Positions 1-11,900 of a stretch of 64,000 nucleotides of DNA are shown here, piece by piece (positions within the stretch are counted from its first letter, which is position 1; every line of letters begins with the position of its first letter). The stretch is from contig NC_036461.1 of NCBI RefSeq assembly GCF_002775205.1, positions 8,283,015 through 8,347,014 on the forward strand, written 5' to 3'. A program made the translations under genes and the position numbers. The notes below the pieces were generated by a model. The model had not been told where the DNA came from. It did not search any database and was given only the letters and a program-made list of their open reading frames with translations. This DNA is from Xiphophorus maculatus. Lineage: Eukaryota; Chordata; Actinopteri; Cyprinodontiformes; Poeciliidae.

Positions 1-69
1 ACTCTGGTGCTGAGCAAGTGGTGTATACATATCTGCTGAGTCGAGGATGCGCCGAAGAAAGACAATACG
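1..69 (+). CDS. msh4: msh4 exon (5' part cut by window edge)
   Basis: This segment is read in frame from base 3 and ends in a split Gly codon before the donor GTAACC at 70. It encodes [15 protein letters not shown], which fits the MSH4 stretch just before the conserved GL(R/K)AAE motif. The exon continues upstream of the window. Confidence 0.85.
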
Positions 70-1557
70 GTAACCAGTCGGCGTATTTCAGGAACAGTCT
101 TGTTAAAGTTTGATATGAAAGTCATTACAGGACACAGTTTTTTCTGATTTAGGTTTGAGAGCAGCTGAGATGACCTCACTTCCTCCAAGTATAATCCAAG
201 AGGCGAAGTTGGTTGCCTGTAAAGTCAGCCAGCAGCTTCTGGTAATGTCCATAGAGATCAGATTTAGACATTTTGTTCTGATAGTTCTGTAATAAGTTAT
301 CCATAGCCCTGAAACTGTCTAATGTGTTTCAGCTTTAAACTTCTCTCTTGTTGGGGAATTTATAAGATAAATAAAACAAAATCTAGTGCAAATTTGTGGA
401 GAAGAACATTTTTACTAATAAAAATCCCAAAATTGTGTCCTGCATATTTTAATCTGCGTTGAGTCCAAAGTTTTTAGAACCACCTTTTGTTACAAACCCA
501 GCTGCTAATCTTGCCAGTTTTGCACATCTAAGAATTTTGACCCATTCTGTGAAAACAGCTCAAGCTCAGATGACTCAGACATCAATATCTTTTCCAATCC
601 CCTAACAGCAGCAGGTTTTTTCTAGAATTAGCTCAATTAATGTCCTTTCTGACACAATTCTATATCCCTGACACAGAAAAGCATCCCCACAGCAGGATGC
701 TGCCAACACCGTGTTTCAAAATAGGGATTGTGTATTCAGGAGGATGTTCATTTTTAATTATTGCATGATATGTGTATGTATGCCCTTTTTGCCCAGGTCT
801 GTCAGTTTAGGTGGACGACCAAGACTTGGTAGGATTGCAGTTGTCATACTCTTTTCATTTTAATCTGCTGAACTAAACACACAGTGACATACAAATGTCC
901 ACACAAATGGGCTCTTTTAGGTGACTAATGAAGGCAGTTGTTGCCTTTAGAAGTCACCTAGATTTTATTTAGAGAAATCAGAATAAAATTGTCTGAATGC
1001 AGACGCACATCTGACTTTTTACAATTTCATTTGCCATATATCACTTTCGTCTCACTTCAAAATTATTAAATATTTTGTTTTGATCTCTGTGAAAGATCTT
1101 TTGTAGAGTGAGAAACTTAGTTAAACCTCACGGGATGGAGTGTGGCTTCTCATGCTAGCAACAATATTTGCCACCATATTCTATAAAGATTATACACTTA
1201 TGCTGTTAAAAGTGTGTAAGTACAATATGTAGCCACATAGGCTGACATTAAACTGCCCCAATGTTAAAAGTATTTTTCTGACATGACATTAATAACTGGA
1301 AATTTTAAATAATAAATTTTAGGAATAGACTAAAATTAGCATCTGTTTGACACTTTCAGGCCAAACATCCCATTGATCCAGAAACGCAGAGACAGAGAGC
1401 TGTGTACCACCTGGCAACTCGCCTCTTGCAGACTGCCAGAAATTCAAGACTGGATCCAGAGAGCCTGCGTATGTATGTGAAAGGACTGAAGAAGCAGTAT
1501 GAGGCGGAGCTGCAGGCTGCAGCTCCAGCAAGGCTCAGTGACACAGTGGAGGAATGA
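1..1557 (+). CDS. msh4: msh4, 3' end (last three coding exons)
   Basis: This is the C-terminal end of MutS homolog 4, the meiosis-specific MutS protein that works as a heterodimer with Msh5 to stabilise recombination intermediates and promote crossovers. Coding exons are 1-69 (5' part outside the window), 153-241 and 1360-1557; all three join in frame. The first two give a stretch containing LSRG, then GLRAAE and [10 protein letters not shown], the end of the MutS ATPase domain where the helix packs against the partner subunit. The last exon contains [19 protein letters not shown], which matches my recollection of the distinctive MSH4 C-terminus, followed by a short acidic tail and TGA at 1555-1557. 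The intron at 70-152 is only 83 bases; the next (242-1359) carries a decayed Tc1-like element. Identity rests on memory of the human protein; MSH5 ends differently. Confidence is high. Confidence 0.9.
153..241 (+). CDS. msh4: msh4 penultimate coding exon
   Basis: The acceptor is TTTAG at 148-152 and the donor GTAATG at 242. The first two bases complete a Gly codon begun in the previous exon. The product holds [18 protein letters not shown], the usual MutS-family helix after the ATPase core (compare the bacterial MutS pattern A-x-x-AGLP-x-x-V). Confidence 0.88.
440..1085 (-). mobile_element. decayed Tc1-like DNA transposon in msh4 intron
   Basis: The stretch reads as the reverse complement of a Tc1/mariner-type transposase gene. 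Recognisable blocks are those for the catalytic region (AAAAGCATCCCCACAGCAGG near 675) and for the DNA-binding domain (CAGTTTAGGTGGACGACCAA near 805). Many stops and deletions make it inactive. It is one of many copies of this family in the window. Confidence 0.7.
1360..1557 (+). CDS. msh4: msh4 last coding exon
   Basis: The acceptor TTTCAG ends at 1359, and the frame is open for 65 codons to TGA at 1555. It encodes the MSH4-typical C-terminal helices ([20 protein letters not shown]) and an Ala/Glu-rich tail. Confidence 0.9.
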   Translation, partial: AKHPIDPETQRQRAVYHLATRLLQTARNSRLDPESLRMYVKGLKKQYEAELQAAAPARLSDTVEE

Positions 1558-1935
1558 ATGAATGACTCTGCCCTTCTATAGGGAGATAACTGTCCTTTCA
1601 TTGTTACTGACCAAATACTGACCAAACCTTACATATTTAATAACTGTTTAATAGTTTAATAACTTTTAATTCTAACTGTGGTGTTATTTATTTGGTAAGT
1701 TATTCTGCCTGGGCAGCTGTATTACTGTGATGACCTGCCTGTTATTCTGTATTGTTTGATGTTTTCTGAAAATAATTGCTGGCTAATTATATCAGTTCAG
1801 TAACATATGAATTGGTTATACAGTAGTTTTTGTTGTTATGGACATTATGAAATCTTCCATTGCCAATATTTTCCTATTTTTGTTTTTTGATAAGAGCAAA
1901 CATATTTGCAATAAAAAATCTAAGCAAAAGCTGAA
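1558..1935 (+). other. msh4: msh4 3'UTR with poly(A) signals
   Basis: This is AT-rich sequence after the stop codon. AATAAA occurs at 1910-1915 and overlapping A-rich signals follow to about 1950, so cleavage probably falls between about 1925 and 1970. The exact end is not determined. Confidence 0.55.
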
Positions 1936-1949
1936 ATAAAAAAAGTAAT

Positions 1950-2690
1950 AAAATGTTAAATCAGCAATAAGCAAGATGATACCTCAAAATTAAAAACAAC
2001 AAAAGAAAACTTATATACACAATAGAATCATACTTGACATAAATATTTAAACTTTTACTTGACTCTTTTATTGCAACAGTGTTTCATACATATGATGAAC
2101 CAACCATAAGAACTAACACCAAAAGACCCCATGGGCCCCATCCAAGACAGAAAACTGTCTTTAATCTAAAAAAAAAAACGAACTTTGAACAACAAAGCAG
2201 TGATCCAGTCCGTTTTCTCTTTTGCTCATGAAAGACACCTTTGGCATTGTCTTGTCCAGGAGTGACTGATCACAACAAATGCAACACATGTGGCCTAGGT
2301 CCTTGAAGCCACTTGAAGCAATGACTCCAACAGTAATCCACAACTTTTTTTTAAATCTCCACCAAACTTGTACTTTACTTCACAACCCTCTCAATGTTGT
2401 AGTTATCTTTACTTGTTGACCTTTTTTCTTACAGATTTGTTCCTTCTACTCAACTTTCTAACAATGTGTTAGAAAGCCATACTACGTGTGATGTCAGCTT
2501 CTTTACCAATAATTCAAAGTGGCAAAACTTTTTGTATTGGTTATGTGTTGTAGTCTAATATTCTGAGACTTTATCTGTAAGTCATAGTCATCAAAATTGA
2601 CAGAAGCAATCATAAAAATATACGATTCTTTTTAATTTATTTATTTTTTTCTTTAAAAAAAAAAAAAGACACTAAAAAAGAGTCAACTTT
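1950..2690. other. msh4-ktn1 intergenic DNA
   Basis: This is low-complexity AT-rich sequence with several poly(A)/poly(T) runs (for example 2168-2178 and 2654-2668). No convincing exon, RNA gene or repeat family was recognised. Confidence 0.5.
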
Positions 2691-2950
2691 CGATTATATT
2701 TTCATTATTCGAGAAACATCCGTATGATGACTTGTTCCGCCGGTGTAGGTCGGCTCACAAAACGAGCGCTCCCTAGCAGGCTGCTTATGACCCGCCCCCG
2801 CAAACCAGAAACAGCAGAGCAGAGAGTGTGACGGAAAGCACAGGAGAAAGCCAGGCTGGAGCTGCCCTGGGAAGTCGGGAGTGTGCCAGAGTCAACGCAG
2901 AACAACGCCATTTAACCACTAGCAACGGAAGCAGACAACTGAAGCCACAG
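2690..2950 (+). promoter_or_regulatory. ktn1: probable ktn1 promoter and non-coding first exon
   Basis: Base composition changes abruptly here from AT-rich to GC/CpG-richer DNA. The segment contains CCGCCCCCGC near 2790 (an SP1/GC-box-like motif). A plausible donor CACAG|GTACTC lies at 2950/2951. The first coding exon of ktn1 begins with only one base before its ATG, so an upstream non-coding exon must exist; this is the best candidate. The transcription start itself cannot be placed. Confidence 0.45.
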
Positions 2951-4264
2951 GTACTCAGGACTGCGGTTTCCCTAGATGTTATCGGTAATTTTTGGTGAGA
3001 ATAACCGCTTGTCCCGGTCAGAGCTGCTCTTTAGCTTCTCACGCAGGCCTGGGAACGGGCCGCAGCGGAAGAGTGAAGCAGTGCGCCGGGTCAGAGATTT
3101 AAAGAGAAGGAGGCTGGGATAGTACGAGGCCTGTCAGGGAAGAGGTCCACGCCTCCAGAGAAGGAATGAGTGTTTCTGAGTGGGAGCCAAACTATTCCTC
3201 CTACTCACTGTCTTGGTCAGCTCATTTATAGTAACAAATATTTCCGGTGTATTAAACTTGACTGACCGGTTAGCATGGTAGTGGTCAACCGTTAGTTAGC
3301 TCTGTTAGCTAGCTCATTCATAGTCCCTCTGAACTTAAAGAAAATTTAGAAAGTGAGGTCATTCATACTGACCACGTCCGGTTCACAGGACAAGCCCTGC
3401 CAGGACATTTTGGGGAAGTGAGGTTGTGAGCAATCTTGCTTGCTGCTTCTGGTGACTAATTTCATAGCGTAGAAAGTATCACACCAGGAAGATAAGACGC
3501 CTTCATAGTTTTTTCGTTTTTTGGAGTGTAGCTTCTGAGTTGACGTGGAACCAACTGCCATCATTCGCCCTGCGGTTAATGTTAAGCATGACCAAGCAAG
3601 CTAGCACATTTAGTACTGCACCTGAGAGTGCTGAGGTGGTGTAAAGGATACCACCCTGTGTCAAAGACAAGTTAAGCTACTGTAAACTATTTCTGGTATT
3701 TACACTGAGTGACATGTGTGCTGCCAAACCCTTCATATCTGCATGAGTCCTTGTGACATTTAGGCCTCTTTGATGCTAGGGGGACTTTGGAGTCATTGCA
3801 AAGTCAACCAGGATCTACTTAGTGACAGTTTAAGAAACTTAAAAAGCACAAAAATTGAAATTCTCCTCCATTCTGACTAAGATGTTTGTTTTGTCTTGTT
3901 GTTTCCCTTTATCTGATCCCTATCTTCTGATAAGTTATTTCTCAAGGCTGCTTTGCCCAGGTACAGTAGAAAATGAAAGCACTGCTTCTGATTTGTTAAT
4001 GTTTTCCTCCATAACCAAGCACGTATACCGTGTACTTTGATTCATTCAGTTTATGAACCGGATTATTGATAAGATAGAACATTATCATCTACCTTGCGTC
4101 AGAGCTTTTTCTCTGACTGGAGTTCATGTCTCTGTATGAGTGTATTAAAACACACTGTCCAGTTTGTATGTAGCCATGGTCTGACAATTGTATCAAATTT
4201 TCTGCATTAAAATTTGAGACAAAACTGTCCTTTTATTTAAAACAAAAGAGGACAAAAATGCAAT

Positions 4265-4302
4265 GTTACTATAGTAACAGGAACATATGTTGCTATAGTA
4301 AC
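4265..4302. promoter_or_regulatory. paired X-box-like (RFX-type) palindromes
   Basis: GTTACTATAGTAAC (4265-4278) is a perfect 14-base palindrome, and GTTGCTATAGTAAC (4289-4302) differs from it at one position. Both resemble the RFX-factor X-box consensus GTTRCCATGGYAAC except for CTATAG in place of CCATGG at the centre. The centres are 24 bases apart. Function is inferred only. Confidence 0.35.
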
Positions 4303-6337
4303 AAGTATACATAAATGGCAGTTAAATTTATTTAGTAACTGACCTATTTTCAACTGTAATATGGTGTTGATTTAGTAGCAATGGTTAGAGTAATCTTAAG
4401 TCCTAAAACTCCTGTTTTTTTGTTGTTTTTTTAAAATAGTTTCTGCGTAAAACTCAATTGGTTTAGTTAATTTTCATTCATTGGCCCAGGTTAAGCAAAT
4501 ATTTACTTATTATTCTACTGTTTTAGTTAGTGTTTTTAAGCAGCTTGTTGCCAGTTCAGAGATGTTAACTTTAGAGTGTTGCATGGCCTTGTTTTGGACT
4601 TCATGCAGGATAGTTATCAGGACTTGCCTCTGTGTCCTCGCCTGCCAAATCAGGAGGCCTGGCCAGCCAAGTGGGTAGATTCCGGGGAGCCAACAGCCCG
4701 AGAGGGCTTTGTCCTCCAGGCTCATTTTGATGCTGGAACGAGGCTCCAGCTCCATAAGGGAACGCATGAAATCTCCATTCTTAGTCCCAGGACTGGGAGA
4801 AAGTGAGAAGAAAACGAAAGGAAACAAGCCTGAGAGTTTTACACCACCTACTCCACCCATCATCTCTGTGCCAACATTCAATGTTGCTTCAAGGGTTACT
4901 GACAGTTTGAAAGAGTTTACATTACAAGTTAAGTTTGGAAGATGTTTTCTATGGAAAGTCCATACAGTCTGTCCAGGGTCTTTATCTGGTTCTTTTCTTC
5001 CTGGTGGGATGTGCCTGAAACGTCTCACCAGGATGGCATCTAGGAGCACTTTAACTGGCTCCTTCACTTTTCTATTCTGCAAAGCAACCCAATTATAATT
5101 GTAAGAATATGAGAGAGTCATTAAATAAATTATACACTCCTTAATAAGATCACTGGGTTGATGCTGTTTAAAAGGCAAACGGATCATAGAGGAAGAGTAC
5201 ATAAATGTGCCACAACAGAGATACTGATGGACCAGACATCAGAACCACCCAAATATTCTATAATTAGCCGTAATTATTTATTGGCAATTGCGTTTCCGAA
5301 AAATTGGATCTTTCTTCTATCTTAATTTAAATGCATTTATTTTCAGTCTACAAACACCAAACATTTTGATGCTCTTCTGTTTAGGTGAAAAACAATCTAA
5401 AAGTAGGGAGCATGTATTTGAATGAATAAATAGCAGATAAATAGGAGAAAATCTCATATTTTTGGTTGGGTTCAGACTACCAGAAGGTTAAACCTTAAAG
5501 AAAATGGATGTCAGTCCCGACTCAGACCAAGTCAGCAGTTAATTAAACCGCTATTGAAATCCAGCATCAGGATGTATCTGATTGAGCTATAAAGCACTTT
5601 AGAATAGCTTTGCAGGCAAATATTTAGGTTTTTCCTTTTTTTAAAATGACAAGTTTGGTTTTACAGCCAAACAAAGCTAAGCTTGCAACAGACCTAATTA
5701 TATGTCTCTTTTTCTGTTGTGAAATGTGATCAGAGGTTTTGGAGGCAGGAGTGAAACACAATCAGCGCTGCACTGTGAGACTAAGCCTGTCGGTGCTCAG
5801 GAAGCCCTGCAGTGGAAAGTTATTCTTAAATCTATTATCATGGGTAATCTTCTTAATCCAAATTACTAAAGGCCTGCTCTACGACACTGACTCCTATGCT
5901 GAACGTTGGCCACAGCTCTTGACTGGATTGTACAGAATTTCAGGTCACTTCTCATCAGACTCTTTACACTGTTGACGATACGACACTTAGACTTTAACTT
6001 TCTTTTTCTGTTTCTCTCATGTTTTAAAAATGCTTTATTTATATCCGTTCCCTCTATATCAGCTTCTCTACCTCAAAAGAGATTTTTGGCATTGTTTTAA
6101 CAGGAAAAACTGTTGAAGTCGTAATATTAGAGAATAAAGTTGTAATTTTGAGAAAAATCAATGAAAATCAAAAGTCGGATGTAGTATAAATTTTTGGATA
6201 AAATTTTTAAGCAAGAGCTTTTTGTGAATTAATATTTTTAGGGATAATGAATTCATCACAGTCTACACTCTGTGCGTTTAAGAAATCTCTATTTAGTATA
6301 ACTTACACCATTTATAACAAATCCTGTGGTGTGTACA

Positions 6338-6362
6338 TATATACATATATATATATATATAT
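6338..6362. repeat. (TA)n microsatellite beside a SINE
   Basis: A short alternating TA run abuts the A-tail end of the SINE copy, a usual insertion and slippage site. Confidence 0.7.
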
Positions 6363-6364
6363 TA

Positions 6365-6568
6365 TTTTTTTTTACCCCTCCAGGGGGTCTTTTGTGGGTT
6401 CTAGTGTCCCTTATATGACAGTAGGCTGACAGGAAACGGGGAAGGAGAGGGGGGAAGACATGCGGCAAATGTAGTCAGGTCCAGGAGTCGAACCTGCGAT
6501 GGGCGTGTCGAGGACTCAAGGCCTCCAAATATAGGTCGCGCTATCCCCTATGCCACCACGGCACGCCC
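6365..6568 (-). mobile_element. tRNA-derived SINE (reverse orientation)
   Basis: Read on the minus strand, the element starts near GGGCGTGCCG. It carries a pol III A box TGGCATAGGGG (6545-6555 on the + strand as its complement) and a B box GGTTCGACTCC (6484-6494), then a tRNA-unrelated body with CCCCGTTTCCTGTC and GACCCCCTGGAGGGG, ending in an A-rich tail. It is about 204 bases. The 5' part would not fold as an intact tRNA. It resembles abundant teleost SINEs I have seen, but the family name is not certain. Confidence 0.75.
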
Positions 6569-7661
6569 AGTGGTATATATTTTTACATAGAAATGATTCT
6601 GCATGGAAATGGCACAATTCTCCCTTTACCACACTGCTGAATCTGAAGCTAACTTCTGCATCATGCTTTCATGATTTACAGAATATGCTGACAAAACCCA
6701 AGAAGGAGCTGATGGGGGAAAAAAACTCTAAAAATTTGAGTCTAGAACATGAGTGGGAACTAGGAAGAGCAAAGGCACATTTTTCTGAAGAATATGTTTT
6801 GTGGATTTTAAATTGATTACAACTGAGGCTATTGTGTCCTCAGAGATATCTAAAATGTAACAGATGAACATCCTCTCCCCTGGCATAAAGGACTGAAGTT
6901 CCCGGGTGCAGCTGGAGCGGTGTTCAGCCTCTGACACTTTCATGTCGGTATATTTTTGCCCCTTTCAAATCCAATCCAGTATAAGTTTAGAACAGCGGGG
7001 GCTTGTCCTTACGGAGGCCGAACGGCAGGGAAGTGGCTAAATGAGAACGTAGGCTACGAATGTTACCCTAGTTGCCTTTTGAATGGTATTGACCTATTTT
7101 GTTCCTGTTTCAGTCTGAATGAATGAAGCTGACATTTTTAATATTTGTTTAACATTTTTGGCTTTAACAGAATAGTTTTCAGTTCTCTCTGTTCCCTCTG
7201 TGAACTTACAGTATGTAATGAAGACATTAAGCTGTCTGGCAGGGGCAGTGTGCTCTAATTGGATCATATCGCTAAGATAGGGTAAGGTCAGTTCTCACTC
7301 GCCACCCTCTTAGCATAAACGACGACCCACCGCACAAGGAGAAATATCATACAGAAGCACAGATTTATATGTGGTTAGAAAAAGAGCAAAAATCAAGTCT
7401 GTTGGATGAAAATGTGCAACAGACTAAAAGCATGGTTTAAGGTTTCAATGTAGTCTAAATAAGCATGTACTTTATAGACATTTTATGATTCATTTGAGAT
7501 TTTTATTTTGGATGACCAGAAATTACACACATGGGTTTAAAATTGCACACACTATCTCAAATATATAGACTCTCTTCCACTAATCTTAGGATTGATGTTT
7601 CTTAGCATATTGCCCTTCAACTGAAAGCTTTTTGTAGCCATCAGTTTGTGGTATAATTCTC

Positions 7662-8075
7662 CCTAGAGCTGCAACTAATGATCATTTTAGTGATAGGTTA
7701 TTCTATTAATTTTTCTGATGATTAATTGGATTTAAGAAATGACACATTATACAGATTTTTCATGTAAACTTTTAAGCTTTTTTTTTTTTTTACATACAAT
7801 ATTAGTCATACATTAAAAGATGTAAATAAACAGATTACTCGGCTCCTATTTTAAATAAGAGAGACAATTTTATTTCGGAAAATGCAAGTTTTAGGAAATG
7901 GGAAATAATTTAGTGAATTTGAACAAGGAAAAAAAAATTATGCCACATGAAGAGTGAGAATTTTTTTTAAGCGAATGGTGTTTTTAGAGTTTGTACATTC
8001 CAGTTAATTAATCAGTTGCTAAATTAGTTGATGATTATTTCAATAGTTGATTAATCACAATTGTTTCAGCCCTAG
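7662..8075. mobile_element. non-autonomous hAT-like element, copy 1
   Basis: The ends are imperfect inverted repeats, CTAGAGCTGCAACTAATGAT at the left and GTTTCAGCCCTAG at the right, with many TAATCA/GATTA motifs near both ends and an AT-rich non-coding core of about 400 bases. Related copies lie at about 37629-38093 and 41062-41648. No transposase frame is present. Confidence 0.65.
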
Positions 8076-8243
8076 ACCACTCCTCTGGGTTTCTACAGGT
8101 TTGAAGTTATTCTAGAAGCCTTGTCAGGTTTTATCCACTTCAAAACCACTTTTGATTTATTTGTAACCCTCATCTTGTTGGAAACTCGACTGTTGAAGTC
8201 TCACCTGTCCAACCCCAACCGTTCTTTTTGTTCCTCTCCTTAG

Positions 8244-8917
8244 AATGGCGATGGATATCTACGACTCTCAGTACCTTCTCATCCTGGCCCCCACGCTGGT
8301 CATCGCCCTCATGTTCCTCTTCTTCTGGCTCTTCATGAAGGAAACCTCTTACGATGAGGTGCTGGCTCGGCAGAAGCGAGACCTCAAGCTGCCGCCGACC
8401 AAGCCAGACTCTCGTAAGAAGAACGAAAAGAAGAAAAGCAAGAAGAAGGAAGCTGCCGGTGGGGGAAGTGGTGGAGGTGGAGGAGAGTCTGAAGAAGACC
8501 TGCGGGATTTTGACTTGACTGACGTCATTGGCTCTAACGTGGAGGCAGAGGAGGAACCTGAACCTGTGGTTACCCCGGATCCATCCCCACCTGCACCTGC
8601 TGCCGAAGTTTCAGTCTCTCCAGAGACTACTTCGGGACTAAGGGAGAGGAAGAAAAAGGAAAAGAAGGCTGCCAAGGCTGCTGCCAAAGCTGCTGCTGCA
8701 GCAGCTTCCAACCTAGAGGAGTCAGAAATGAACGACTCAAAACCAGTCAGCCACAAGACAGAGACGTCTCCAACTTCAGGCAAACGGATGAGCCCACCTC
8801 CTCCCCAGGTGGAGACACAGGTTCAGGTCCAAGCTGTTCAGGCTCCTGTTCAAACTCAAACTCCTCCCCAAACTTCTGGGAAGAAGAAAGACAGGAAGAA
8901 GCAGAAAGTGGAGTCGG
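8244..8917 (+). CDS. ktn1: ktn1 first coding exon: ER anchor and basic region
   Basis: The acceptor TCCTTAG ends at 8243 and ATG follows after one base. A is at -3 if the upstream exon ends in CAG, and G is at +4, a good Kozak context. A second ATG two codons on (MAM) could also serve. Residues 10-31 are an uncleaved signal-anchor ending WLFMKET, followed by clusters of Lys (KKNEKKKSKKKE), a Gly/Ser stretch, an acidic patch and an Ala/Lys repeat (AKAAAKAAAAAAS). The donor is GTTAGT at 8918, leaving a split codon. Confidence 0.92.
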
Positions 8918-11900
8918 GTTAGTAAATATGTGAAGTTTTTAGCCTGGTTTAGCAAGGGATAGCCTTGAGTGTAAATATCAAAGTTTCAGTGCATCCCAAT
9001 ATTGACACAAAGATTTTAAACCAATATATGCTTGACTGTGCTAATATTTCCATATTAGATGAATCGGTCTGTATCGTAAATGATTGAAAAGTGTTTTCCT
9101 AAATTTTCTTTCCATTTCAAGCAGATGTCCAGCAGCTTGAGGTGAAAGCAGAGCAAGCTCCAGCTCCAAGCAAAAAGGAAGCTCCTTCTGTGGCCGAAAC
9201 CAAAGTTCTTGACGGTGTCAACCCGACTGCTGTCACTGGCAAAAAGAAAAACTCTGCCAAAAAGCAGAAGACAGAGCATGGTAAAAATGATCAAAACGAT
9301 CTCACTATCTGAGTCAGATGTCAGTTTATAGATTAAATCTTTTCTTCCCTAAACAGTAGTAGAGGAAACCCACATTTTGGGAGATGCATCAGCCTCCAAC
9401 CACCAGGCAGCTCATAATGACGACGTACCACCTAAAGCATCTGGCAAGAAACAGAAGAATGAGACTGATAAAGGTAAGAAGTAGTTTAGATTTTTTTTAC
9501 CCTTTTTGGCCAGCTGTGGCTAGTAAAGTTTATTTCATTAATTTAGGTTACAAAAGTAAAGCTCCTACATTTATTTCACACAGAATGATAAATTCAAGTG
9601 TTGACTCCTGTGAATTTTGGCTTATGAAAACGCTGTCTCCAACCATATTCATGGAATGCTGAGTGGAAGGAAAACATTTGGTAAAGGAAGGTGCACAAAC
9701 CTTTTCTTGAGCTTACAGGACTTGACTGTGGCTGGAGTCACTGCACACAGACCTTTCCAGAACAGAAGTTGCAGCTGCTACATTCTTTGTGTTAAGCCAC
9801 TGCTAAACCAGAGGCATGATGAGTGTTGGCTAAGAGCTGGACTGATGCTCAGTGGTCCAGTCTGATATTCAGACCAAAGGAAAGTTTTGCATTTCATTTA
9901 GAACTGCCGTATTAAAGAGGAAGAGTAGAGAAACTCAGATTTCAAGTAGCTTGAGGTTCAGTGTGACGTTTCCAGATTTAGGGGACCCTGTCATATACTG
10001 GTGATGGAGAAGTTGATTTTATTTTTCAGCTGCGGCTAAATTCTGAGGTTATATACGATTGAACATTTTTTGAATAGACTGAAATTTCTCTATTAAAGAT
10101 ATATATTTTTTCCTATTCCAAATTCCTTTTTTTGCACATTTTTCAACCATATGTTTTCCTTCCACTCAACTTTCATCAAACCTAACTGGCTGAGCACTCT
10201 GTGATCCGACAGATTCAGTCAGCTTATTTTCTTTTAGCGTATCAATATCTGTGTGCTGATTAACTGTCAGATCAGGTCTTTTTCCTATAATAATTTACAT
10301 CATAACATTTTTGTTTTAATAGTTCTTCTATTGGTGTTGTTCAATGTAGTGTTTGCAATCTAATATCTGTTGGTGTGGTTAGGTTTTGTAGCTCAGTCAA
10401 ACAGAGTTTAAAGCTCCATTATCTGTAAAACATTTACAGACTTTTTATTGTATAAATAAACTGCAGCAGCAACCTTTTTGTGAATTAGCAGGGAACACAG
10501 AAGTGAAACTGAAGGAGCTGCTTTCTGGTCTGTCCAACTTGGCTTTGTCAGAAGCGGAAGCTATCAGTGTGATCGCTCTCCTCCGAGAAAAGAACCCTTC
10601 TGCCGTGGATGCCTGGCACAAAGTAATATTTGGCTTACTGTTTTGTGGTTCACACAGAACAGCGAACCACAAACCACACAGCTATGACAAATGGCATGTC
10701 TTAATATTTGCATGCATCTGAAAAACCTGAAAATCATTACTGAACTTCCCCTGTCTGCTTTTCACTTCTCCTCTATCACTGTGACCTCCAGTCCACAGCA
10801 AGGCCCGACCCGGCGGCCCAGGAGAGAGAGAAACTTCTCGTAACTCTGCAGGAGGAATCCTCCATCGCCAAAGACAAAGTGAAGCAGCTCAGCCAGGTCA
10901 GAAACGCTCTGAAGAATCCTTCACTTATAAGGTATGGATTGTTTTGTTGAGCTTTCCCTTGTGTTTTTTTATGCTTTAGGAGCTTCAGCTTGAGAAACAA
11001 AAAACTGGCAGAATGGAGACCATGATGAGAGAACAGCGAGTCGCAATGGAGAAGGAGCTGGGCGGCATGCAGGCCAAAGCACAGGGCAGCTACCAGGAGC
11101 TACAGAATATGCAAAAATCGGTGAAACCTGATGTTCTCGTCTGTTCAGTAAAATAGCTTTAATTTAGTAACTGATGTTAAATGTAACCCATTGCATGGTG
11201 TTTGTATGTAGTTTCAGCAGGTGAGGGAGCAGTTGGAAGCCCAAATCACTAGGCTGCAGCAGGAGAACGGGATCCTGAGGGATGCTGTCAGCTCAGCCAC
11301 CACTCAGATGGAGAGCAAGTCAGTGCTGCATTTCAGGGTCAAATCTGTCAGAATCTCAATATTTGAATTATAGTACACTCTCTTAAAGTGTGTACTATAT
11401 TTGTATGCAGTTGAAAAACCTGGAAATCATTACTAAATGATTTCCAAATAATGATATTTCTGTGACAGTTTTGTAGCATTAAAGGCTTCAGGCCTTCCTG
11501 AAGTGCTTTACAATTATGATTTAAATCAGTGGATCTTACACTTATTACATAGGTGTCACTTTGTATTTACCTTTCAAATATTACCAACATTTCTGCAGAG
11601 TACCACTGAAGGTGACTCTATTTTTGTTTTTTTTTCCCTATATGCTTGTTGGAAATCAGTATTGATCTGCCTTTGCGTATAAAATATCCAATATATCCTA
11701 CCCCTCTCACACTGAAATATGCTTTTAGTGGGTTACTGATAATTTGCTTCTTCGGCAGTTTCCCAAAATTTTGCCCCATGAGCAATTTTCGCATCACATT
11801 CTTGACAGGAATTCTGCAGAGCTGAACAAGCTGCGCTCCGAGTATGCCGGCCTGATGAAAGAACTGGCAGACAACAACAGCAAGTTGCAGCAGGAGGAAC

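Larger units (their letters stand above)
2951..8243 (+). other. ktn1: ktn1 intron 1 (5.3 kb)
   Basis: This is the presumed first intron, ending at TTAG before the coding exon at 8244. It holds CpG-richer DNA to about 3250, a pair of X-box-like palindromes (4265-4302), a long minus-strand open frame (4510-5202), a (TA)n tract with an adjacent SINE (6338-6568) and a hAT-like MITE (7662-8075). The rest is unremarkable AT-rich DNA. Confidence 0.6.

Noticed and set aside
6484..6568. Possible tRNA gene (A and B boxes)
   Set aside because: The boxes are present but the sequence would not form an intact cloverleaf, and it continues into a SINE body with an A-tail.
8349..8783. 144-codon minus-strand frame rich in Ser, Phe and Ala
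   Set aside because: It mirrors the Lys/Ala/Glu-rich kinectin exon.
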